From NCBI RefSeq assembly GCF_036880965.1, contig NZ_JBAJMV010000001.1, forward strand, positions 372,001-436,000: DNA of 64,000 bases, given 5' to 3'. The position numbers and the translations under genes were made by a program. The first letter of the stretch is position 1; every line of letters starts with the position of its first letter. Below the pieces are notes generated by a model. It was not told the DNA's origin. It saw only the letters and a program-made list of their open reading frames with translations, and did not search any database. Source of the DNA: JAUASW01 sp036880965. Its GTDB lineage: Bacteria; Pseudomonadota; Gammaproteobacteria; Burkholderiales; Burkholderiaceae_C. This document shows, piece by piece, positions 57,658-64,000 of this stretch.

Positions 57658-60006
57658 ATGAGGATTGCACGCCTTGCGAAGGCCCACGGCTATCGCATCT
57701 TTCGGGATTTCAGTTGGCCCGCGACGGGCCTTCACGACTTCAGCCGCTACAACGTCATCTACGGATGGAACGGTGCGGGGAAGACCTCGCTGTCCACCAT
57801 CTTCCGGCACCTCCAGCTCAAGCAGCCACTTTCCGAGGGCCAGGTGCAAGTGCTCGTCGACCAGGCGATCGTCAACGGCGCTGACTTCGGCACCGCGCCC
57901 CTGCCCGCGTTGCGCGTCTTCAATCGGGATACGGTCGACCGCAGCGTCTTCGAGTCCGCCGGCCAGCAACTGCCTCCCGTGTTCTTCCTCGGCGAGGACA
58001 GCGTCGAGAAGCAAAAGCAGATCGAACAGCTCACGATCCAGCTGAACACGGCGCTGGAACAGGCGGTCAAGCATCGCAGGGACGAGGCCACCGCCAGCAC
58101 TGCTTTCGAGTCGCTCTGCTCCGAAGAAGCCAAGGGCATCAAGAGCCTGCTGACGGTCGCCGGTGGTGGACCGTACAACAACTACAACGCTGCCAACTTC
58201 AAGGCGGACGTCGCGAGCCTCGCCCAGGCCAACCCCGAGCCTGCCAAGCTGTCGGAAGTCGACCGGAAGAAGCACCTCGACGCGAGGAACGCCGCCATCA
58301 TGGACACCGTCAATGAGCCATCGGAGGGTTTTCCCGATCTTGTTGATATGACCAACAAGACGCGAGCGGCGCTTGAGCGCTCCGTCGTGTCAAAGGTGGT
58401 GGATCGGCTGGCAGCCAACCCGAGCCTTGCCACCTGGGTGGCCTCCGGCCTGACCCTACACACCGGGGAGAACGCGACCGACACCTGCGAGTTCTGCGGC
58501 GGCCCGTTGAAGCCCGAGCGCGTCCAGCAGCTTGAAGATCACTTCAACGACGAGTTCAAGCGATTCCAGTCAGAGCTTGGCCAGTTGATCGCCGAGGTCC
58601 AGAAGGCCCAAGCGTTTCAGAAATCGCTGGAGATCCCGCCCAAGGAGGCGCTTTACGCCAACCTGCGCACCGCCTACGGCGAGGCGCTCAAGTCCCTCAA
58701 CAGCCAGGCTAGCATGATGACGTCGGCGCTGGATGTCCTGCTTCGAGCCCTGCACGCCAAGCGGGATGAGCCGTTCAAGAGCATGGAGCTGATGCCGTTC
58801 ATCAGCAGCCACAAGCCTGATGACGCACCGGCCAGCGGGTGGGAAACGCTCTTCCGCGGCCTGTACACCGGCATGGCGGTCGTCGGCGCGGCGCTCGGGC
58901 AAACCGCGTTCGCGAAACTCAGCGAGCTGATCACCGAGCACAACCTCCAGACCGCGAACTTCGAGACCATCGTCGCCGACGCGAGAAAGTCGCTGGCCCG
59001 CGATGAGCTGCTCCGCGCCCTGCCCGACTGGAGGACGAGATCCGCCGCAGTCTCCACCGCGACTGCCGATCAGAAGACTGCGACGGATACCGCCAACGAC
59101 CTCAAAAGGCAGATCGCCGCGCTGGAGCAACAGGTGCGCCAGCACCGGCGGCCCGCCGAGGAGCTGAACAAGGAACTGGCCTCGTACCTCGGGCGCGACG
59201 AGCTGCGCTTCGATGTGGAGCAGAACGGCTACAAGATCATGCGCGGCGACCAGCCCGCGCTGCACCTGAGCGACGGCGAGCGTACGTCCATCGCGTTCCT
59301 GTATTTCCTGAAGTCCCTGAAGGGCACCGACTTCGATCTGGAGAACGGCGTCGTTGTCATCGATGACCCCGTCTCCAGCCTCGATGCGAACTCCCTCTTC
59401 AGCGCGTTCGGCTACATGAAGGCCCGGACGGCTGCGGCGGGCCAGCTGTTCGTCCTGACCCACAACTTCACGTTGTTCCGTCAGGTCCGGCTCTGGTTCG
59501 ACAAGCTGCCGCAGCAGAACAAGAAGGATGCCGCGCTCCACCCCGCGAGGTTCTACATGTTGTCCACGGAGGTGAAGGACGGCACGCGCGGCGCGAAGCT
59601 CTCCGAGCTGGATCCCCTGCTCAAGGGCTACGAGTCCGAGTACCACTACCTCTTCAAGCGTCTGCAGGATGAGTCCAAGAAGCCCAGTGCGCCGACGCTG
59701 GAGGCGTACTACGCGCTGCCCAACATGGCCCGACGCCTGCTTGAGGCGTTCCTCGCCTTCCGGGTTCCTCACCAGACCGGCGACCTCTACAAGCAGCTCG
59801 ACGCCATCGACCACGACAACGCCGCCAAGACGCGCATCCTGCGGTTCCTGCACGCCTTCTCGCACTTGGACCAGATCGCGGATCCGGAGCACAACCCGTC
59901 GATGCTGGCCGAGACGCCGTCGGTGCTCAGGGATCTGTTTGCCCTGATCGAGCACAGTGACGCGGCTCACTTCAAGAGCATGAACGACCTCGTTGCAAGC
60001 GTATGA
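57658..60006 (+). CDS. AAA_13-family ATPase with zinc hook (PrrC/RloC-like)
   Basis: 782 residues from ATG 57658. Walker A GWNGAGKTS (residues 36-44) in a RecF/SMC-like N-terminus. A coiled coil contains CEFC (residues 277-280), a Rad50-type zinc hook. The ABC signature 'LHLSDGERTSIAFLYFLKSL' and Walker B 'VVVIDDPVSSLDANSLF' follow. The C-terminus has 'ALPNMARRLLEAFLAFRVPH' and 'LRFLHAFSHLDQI', giving an Arg-x3-Glu...His set of the kind seen in PrrC/RloC anticodon nucleases. The combination of SMC-like ATPase, zinc hook and such a tail is that of RloC-type defence proteins. It is 64 bases before its likely partner. Confidence 0.85.
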   Translation: MRIARLAKAHGYRIFRDFSWPATGLHDFSRYNVIYGWNGAGKTSLSTIFRHLQLKQPLSEGQVQVLVDQAIVNGADFGTAPLPALRVFNRDTVDRSVFESAGQQLPPVFFLGEDSVEKQKQIEQLTIQLNTALEQAVKHRRDEATASTAFESLCSEEAKGIKSLLTVAGGGPYNNYNAANFKADVASLAQANPEPAKLSEVDRKKHLDARNAAIMDTVNEPSEGFPDLVDMTNKTRAALERSVVSKVVDRLAANPSLATWVASGLTLHTGENATDTCEFCGGPLKPERVQQLEDHFNDEFKRFQSELGQLIAEVQKAQAFQKSLEIPPKEALYANLRTAYGEALKSLNSQASMMTSALDVLLRALHAKRDEPFKSMELMPFISSHKPDDAPASGWETLFRGLYTGMAVVGAALGQTAFAKLSELITEHNLQTANFETIVADARKSLARDELLRALPDWRTRSAAVSTATADQKTATDTANDLKRQIAALEQQVRQHRRPAEELNKELASYLGRDELRFDVEQNGYKIMRGDQPALHLSDGERTSIAFLYFLKSLKGTDFDLENGVVVIDDPVSSLDANSLFSAFGYMKARTAAAGQLFVLTHNFTLFRQVRLWFDKLPQQNKKDAALHPARFYMLSTEVKDGTRGAKLSELDPLLKGYESEYHYLFKRLQDESKKPSAPTLEAYYALPNMARRLLEAFLAFRVPHQTGDLYKQLDAIDHDNAAKTRILRFLHAFSHLDQIADPEHNPSMLAETPSVLRDLFALIEHSDAAHFKSMNDLVASV

Positions 60007-60070
60007 GGCGCGCACGGTGGTCGGACGCACCCAAGGGACAATCAGGATTCCGAACGACCCAAGTGAGCGG

Positions 60071-62560
60071 ATGACCGACCAGCAGACCCGGAACAACCAC
60101 TACGTCCCGCAGTGGTACCAACGAGGCTTCCTCGCCCCGGGCCAGTCTCGTCTCTTCCACCTCAACCTCGATCCGGACCGCAAGACGCTGCTTGATGGCC
60201 GCCAGGTCCCGCGCAAGGCGCTCCACGAATGGGGCCCTGTGAATTGCTTCGTGGAGTACGACCTGTACACCACGCACTTCGGCTCGATCGTTAGCGACGA
60301 CATCGAGAAGCACCTGTTCGGCGCCATCGATGACCAGGGTGCCAAGGCGGTGCTCGCTTTCGTGAAGGGCGATCACGCCGATGTCCATGACTTGTTCGAG
60401 GACTTCTTCGAGCACATGGCCGCGCAGAAGCTACGCACGCCCAAGGGGCTGGACTGGATCCGATCGTGCTACGGCAAGCTGGACCAGATCGACCTGATGG
60501 TGGAAATGCAGGCCCTGCGGACCATGCACTGCACGATGTGGGCCGAGGGCGTTCGGGAGGTCGTGTCGGCGGCTGACTCGGACGTGAAGTTCATCGTGAC
60601 GGACCACCCGGTGACGGTCTACAACCCGCAGATCGATCCCACGAAGCAGGACTGCGCCTATCCGTTGGACCCGATGGTGGCGTCGCTTGGCACGCAGACC
60701 GTGTTCGTGCTGGACGCCAACACCTGCCTGATCTTTACGCACCTCGAATATGCCAAGGCGCCCGACCGGCAAGACCTGACGCGCCTTCGCACGAACGCCC
60801 GGCACCAGGGCATGGGCTTGGTGCGCACGGACGCGTTCATCCGCGACCGTCGCCTGACCCGCGACGAGGTGATCGCGATCAACCACCTGCTCAAGTTGCG
60901 CGCGAAGCGCTGCATCGCGGCGGCTCACAAGGACTGGCTCTACCCTGAGCGGCACTACCGCGGCACATGGGCCGAGATCGCCCAGGTGCTGCTGCCGAAG
61001 TCCGACCTCTGGCAGTTCGGGGGCGAGATCTTTGTCGGCTACAAGGATGGCAGCTCCGGGTACTGGGACGAACACGGCCGCACGTCCAAGGCCCACGAAT
61101 TCCTGACCCGCAAGTCGCCGTGCAAGAGCATCGCGGCCAACGACTACTGCGGCTGCGGCAGTGCGTACGCCTTCAAGGACTGCTGCCAGCGCCTGCCCCT
61201 CGCCGAGCGCCCGCCGTGGGAGGTCTACGGCCTGCGCGAGCGCAACCTGATGTTCTGCAATGTCGTCACTGGCATCCTCGGCTTGCAGGACGGTGCGACC
61301 TGGGATGACGTGCGCCGCACCCTGAGCGACGACCAAGTCCAGCGCATCAACGGCGCCTTCTCGTCCCTCTGGCCTGACGACACCGACCTCGCCACGCTGC
61401 TGCCGCGTCCCCATCCCAAAAAGCTGCGCTCGGTCTTCCTCGGTCTGGCCGATCCACGCACGGTAGAAGCGGCGGTGCTGGGCTGGCTGCCATATGTCAA
61501 TGAGATCGTGCTCGTGAACCCGTTCTTCGTGGCGCGGAACTTGAAGCCCGAGTTCAGCCCAATCGACTCGCCCGCCGGCCACAAGATGCAGACGCTCAAA
61601 AACGTCATGCTGCTGTTAAAGCTGGAGCCGTACATCCGTGCCGGCCTCGTCCATTTCGTGCCGGATCCCGGCGAGGTCTGCGCCCCTCTCGGCCAGCACG
61701 TAAGGCAGGTGTTGACCCGCCGCACCGCTGGGTGGAAACCGCCCAAGGGCGGCCTTCACCAACGGCTCAAGCTCGCCGAGGACGAGGGTCGCCGGATGAT
61801 CCGGATGCTGCCGCAAGACTCCCTGCGCCGCCACATTGCCAACCAGGCCCCCGACGCAGGCGACGCGATGGTGGATCAGATGGTCGCGTACTTCCGGCGC
61901 CAGGCCGAGGCCGACCCATACCTACTTCTGCAGCCGCTGCCCGTGAGAGAAGCCGGTGCGCAGCACCAGATCTACAAAGGGCTGAACCTGGAGTCCGCGC
62001 TCTACCTGGCCACTTTGACCGGATCGGTGATCCACGTGGATACAGACGCTCACTGGGAACAGCTGCTGATGGACGCACAGCCCGCAGGCGCGGCGTCACA
62101 GCACGGCTGGGCGCGCGTTCGACAGGCCCTGGCCGCGATCACCTTCCCGGTGGACCTGAATCCGGTCCGCGTGGCTGAGCGGTTGAACGAGGGCGAGCTA
62201 CCGCCCATCAATGCGCTGCTGCGACGCCTGGCTGATTCGGTCGCGTCCCCGGAAAAAGGCGCCAAACCCCAAGCCCTGGCCACGCAGCTGCGGCAGGCCC
62301 GCGGCAAGGCTGAGCGCAAGGATCCCGCTATCGACGACAACAACCTGCTCACCGCGCGGTTGGAGTTGCATGTGCCGCCGGAGGGCTTCTTCCGCCACGA
62401 GGTGCAGCGGCTGCTGGTGATGTTCGCGGGCGCGACCCGGCCCCGTTCTGTGCCGTATGCGCTGCGCCTCGTGTTCGATGAAGCCGACGACGCAGATGCT
62501 CCGGAGCCGGCCAGTGGCTCTGGCGGAATCCCCGCCCCGCACGCAGCGTTGCGCCGATAA
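60071..62560 (+). CDS. DUF4238 protein with SEC-C zinc motif, partner of the AAA ATPase
   Basis: 829 residues from ATG 60071; a longer TTG start at 59993 overlaps the ATPase. The N-terminus has the DUF4238 pattern 'NHYVPQWYQRGFLAPGQ'. At residues 359-371 is a SEC-C zinc-binding motif CGCGSAYAFKDCC. The C-terminal half includes 'YLLLQPLPVREAGAQHQIYK', seemingly an additional domain. DUF4238 proteins occur with ATPases in defence-like loci, and a role as effector or sensor with the AAA_13 protein is inferred. No catalytic site is certain. Confidence 0.72.
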   Translation: MTDQQTRNNHYVPQWYQRGFLAPGQSRLFHLNLDPDRKTLLDGRQVPRKALHEWGPVNCFVEYDLYTTHFGSIVSDDIEKHLFGAIDDQGAKAVLAFVKGDHADVHDLFEDFFEHMAAQKLRTPKGLDWIRSCYGKLDQIDLMVEMQALRTMHCTMWAEGVREVVSAADSDVKFIVTDHPVTVYNPQIDPTKQDCAYPLDPMVASLGTQTVFVLDANTCLIFTHLEYAKAPDRQDLTRLRTNARHQGMGLVRTDAFIRDRRLTRDEVIAINHLLKLRAKRCIAAAHKDWLYPERHYRGTWAEIAQVLLPKSDLWQFGGEIFVGYKDGSSGYWDEHGRTSKAHEFLTRKSPCKSIAANDYCGCGSAYAFKDCCQRLPLAERPPWEVYGLRERNLMFCNVVTGILGLQDGATWDDVRRTLSDDQVQRINGAFSSLWPDDTDLATLLPRPHPKKLRSVFLGLADPRTVEAAVLGWLPYVNEIVLVNPFFVARNLKPEFSPIDSPAGHKMQTLKNVMLLLKLEPYIRAGLVHFVPDPGEVCAPLGQHVRQVLTRRTAGWKPPKGGLHQRLKLAEDEGRRMIRMLPQDSLRRHIANQAPDAGDAMVDQMVAYFRRQAEADPYLLLQPLPVREAGAQHQIYKGLNLESALYLATLTGSVIHVDTDAHWEQLLMDAQPAGAASQHGWARVRQALAAITFPVDLNPVRVAERLNEGELPPINALLRRLADSVASPEKGAKPQALATQLRQARGKAERKDPAIDDNNLLTARLELHVPPEGFFRHEVQRLLVMFAGATRPRSVPYALRLVFDEADDADAPEPASGSGGIPAPHAALRR

Positions 62561-63001
62561 AGTCGAGACCGCAGCCCGCATTGAATTGTGTGTGTACTGT
62601 CATTTCTACGGCGCGCATCAGCGCGAGCTAATCTCTGAGCGGCAGGTTATAGGCGTCCAGTCCAAGCAACCCGAGGGCTGAAATGGGTCGGCACCGTGAG
62701 TTCGCATGACGACGAAGCAGGCGTTCAAGCCGTACGGCCGATCAGTCGCTGGCCATGGTCCGCTGTACGTCGAACTTCGGCCATCCATCCCAATGCGGAT
62801 CGCCGCATCGGATGTCGGCCTATCGATACCTAGCGTGGGCAGGCTTGGCGGTCGTGACTGGCTCTTGACGCTGCGCAACAGCCGCTCGCGACCAGCACAG
62901 CTTGTGGAAACCGTCCCCGCTGATTCTTCGTCAAAAGCCATCACACGAGCTAGCCGTTTTGGCACCTAGAGTTTCCATACAGGACGCAGCAACGCGCCCT
63001 G
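62561..63001. other. Intergenic stretch before conjugation genes
   Basis: 441 bases without a convincing gene. An 87-codon frame at 62706-62969 has a low-complexity, shadow-like composition and no ribosome-binding site. It separates the candidate defence pair from the type IV secretion genes. Confidence 0.45.
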
Positions 63002-63613
63002 ATGCGAAACCCCTCGGTCCCAACTACTGCCAGCTCCGCCATGACTACCTGCCTGACCTCCGCACCACTCAGCCCATCCAGAAGGGATGCCGCTGCGACG
63101 CCCATCCGCCGGATCCGCGGCGGCGCTGCCACGCTGACGACCTTCGCCGTGCTGCTGGGCACGAGCACGCCCGCAGCAGCGGTCGACGGGTGCCAGGTCT
63201 TGCTCTGCCTTGCCGCCCCGAGCTGGCGCTCCATTCCCCAATGCGTGCCCACGATCACTCAGCTGCTGCGGGACCTGGCTCGGGGTAAGACCTTCCCCAA
63301 CTGCGCGATGGTCGGGAGCGACAACACCGCTAGCCACGCCTGGGCCAGTGCGCCCGGCTTCTGCCCGCCTCAGTACACACGGCTCCCCGCTGGCTCCAAG
63401 GGCCCGCGCTACTACTGCGACTACGCCGGCGCCGTGTCCGTCACGGTCAACGGCACACCCTTCGCTCGCACCTGGTGGAGCATGGACGGCAGCACGGTGA
63501 CCGAGTTCAGTCCGGCCGCCAAGGCTCAACTCGGCAGTTGGGACACGCGGTTCGACGACGACTACGCCGCCTGGCTCGCCAACCAGCCGCCGCCGGCTGG
63601 CACTGCCAACTGA
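63002..63613 (+). CDS. TrbM/KikA-like conjugal transfer protein
   Basis: 203 residues if started at ATG 63002 (63041 is possible; neither has a strong ribosome-binding site). A signal-like segment 'ATLTTFAVLLGTSTPAAAV' precedes the Cys-rich motif 'DGCQVLLCLAAPSWRSIPQC', then 'LARGKTFPNCAMVG' and 'CPPQYTR', 'YYCDYAG'. Conserved cysteines in this spacing are typical of TrbM-type conjugation proteins. It stands directly before a VirB1-like gene, which supports the call. Confidence 0.65.
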   Translation: MRNPSVPTTASSAMTTCLTSAPLSPSRRDAAATPIRRIRGGAATLTTFAVLLGTSTPAAAVDGCQVLLCLAAPSWRSIPQCVPTITQLLRDLARGKTFPNCAMVGSDNTASHAWASAPGFCPPQYTRLPAGSKGPRYYCDYAGAVSVTVNGTPFARTWWSMDGSTVTEFSPAAKAQLGSWDTRFDDDYAAWLANQPPPAGTAN

Positions 63614-63623
63614 GGGCGTGAGC

Positions 63624-64000
63624 ATGGATGCCTCCGCCTTCGTCGCTTTGGCTTTGGCCTGCGCCCCGCAGCTGCATGCCGACACGGCACGCGCGCTGGT
63701 CAGCGTCGAGAGCGCCTTCAACCCATGGGCGATCGGCGTGGTCGGCGGCCAGCTGGCGCGCCAGCCCCGCAACCGCCCTGAAGCCTTGGCCACGGCCCAG
63801 GCCCTGCACGCCACCGGATGGAATTTCAGCGTAGGGCTTGGCCAGATCAACCTGGGCAACTTCGAGCGCCTGGGCTTGACGGTGGACACGGCCTTTGAGC
63901 CCTGCACCAACCTGAGCGCCATGCAGGCGGTGCTGACCGAATGCATGGCCCGGGTCCCAGCGCCCCAAAACCTGCCGAGTACGGAGCAGACCGCGCTGCG
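63624..64000 (+). CDS. VirB1-like lytic transglycosylase (3' end outside window)
   Basis: The frame from ATG 63624 is open to the window end (125 residues seen). The lysozyme-like SLT fold is visible: catalytic Glu in 'ALVSVESAFNPWAIGVVGG', then 'NFSVGLGQINLGNFERLGLT' and 'FEPCTNLSAMQAVL'. VirB1 proteins open the peptidoglycan for type IV secretion. It is 10 bases downstream of the TrbM-like gene and marks the beginning of a conjugation block. Confidence 0.9.
   Translation, partial: MDASAFVALALACAPQLHADTARALVSVESAFNPWAIGVVGGQLARQPRNRPEALATAQALHATGWNFSVGLGQINLGNFERLGLTVDTAFEPCTNLSAMQAVLTECMARVPAPQNLPSTEQTAL

Noticed and set aside
62706..62969. 87-codon frame between the DUF4238 and TrbM-like genes
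   Set aside because: No ribosome-binding site, low-complexity composition and no recognisable domain.
1..64000. CRISPR arrays, rRNA or tRNA genes
   Set aside because: No regularly spaced repeats and no rRNA- or tRNA-like segment were seen on reading through; a dedicated tRNA scan was not possible.

Overview
The window is high-GC DNA that reads like a Burkholderiales betaproteobacterium of the Rubrivivax/Roseateles/Leptothrix type. The reasons are a clade-I (Tat) nitrous oxide reductase locus, a hemP-hmu haem locus and several TonB-dependent receptors. The organism assignment is inference; no rRNA or tRNA gene is visible. The left half (about 1-34 kb) looks like an ordinary, slightly decayed chromosome. 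The right half (about 36.9 kb to the end) looks like accessory DNA: remnants of housekeeping genes, an AlpA regulator, a degenerate transposase-like gene, a toxin-antitoxin pair, a candidate defence pair and the first genes of a conjugative type IV secretion system.

Layout. 1-3.6 kb: end of ccoG, then nnrS, a DUF59 gene and a membrane protein. 3.6-14.3 kb: nitrous oxide respiration, with apbE/nosX and a lipoprotein cytochrome c leftward, then DUF2946-nosZ-nosR-nosD-nosF-nosY-nosL and a second nosL-like gene rightward, mostly coupled by ATGA overlaps. 14.4-24.8 kb: a leftward operon of TonB receptor, NCS1 permease, 4-guanidinobutyrase, aldehyde dehydrogenase, cupin, FAD oxidase and gabT, with a divergent LysR gene. 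It appears to turn guanidinobutyrate or related amines into GABA and succinate, but gabT is split by an IS5-family element, frameshifted and truncated. 25.1-26.4 kb: a beta-lactamase-fold serine hydrolase, followed by MFS and IS3 remnants. 27.0-34.0 kb: Fur-type box, hemP, haem receptor, hmuSTUV and a tonB-like gene. 34.2-36.6 kb: another TonB receptor whose base composition looks AT-richer than its neighbours.

The most interesting system is a lasso-peptide locus in two modules. At 40.46-45.10 kb lie a 44-residue precursor (predicted core GFPDVIYAEEDLSIPGRLEP, Gly1-Glu9 ring), a fused B protein (RRE plus cysteine protease), an asparagine-synthetase-like cyclase and an ABC exporter. At 48.96-56.15 kb a leftward operon encodes a FecI-type sigma factor, FecR, an STN-domain TonB receptor and a secreted prolyl-oligopeptidase-fold protein. 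The last has the residue spacing of the lasso isopeptidase AtxE2. Together they suggest export, sensing and re-uptake, and hydrolysis of one peptide. A LysR gene, a glutathione-S-transferase gene and an AbiEi/AbiEii toxin-antitoxin pair sit between the modules. A RAYT-like protein that has lost its catalytic HUH and Tyr residues is divergent from the precursor gene.

56.6-62.6 kb holds a protein with a LuxR-sensor-like N-terminus but no DNA-binding domain, then a Zn-hook AAA_13 ATPase (PrrC/RloC-like) with a DUF4238/SEC-C partner, a candidate defence pair. The last kilobase carries TrbM-like and VirB1-like genes, pointing to an integrative conjugative element that continues beyond the window.
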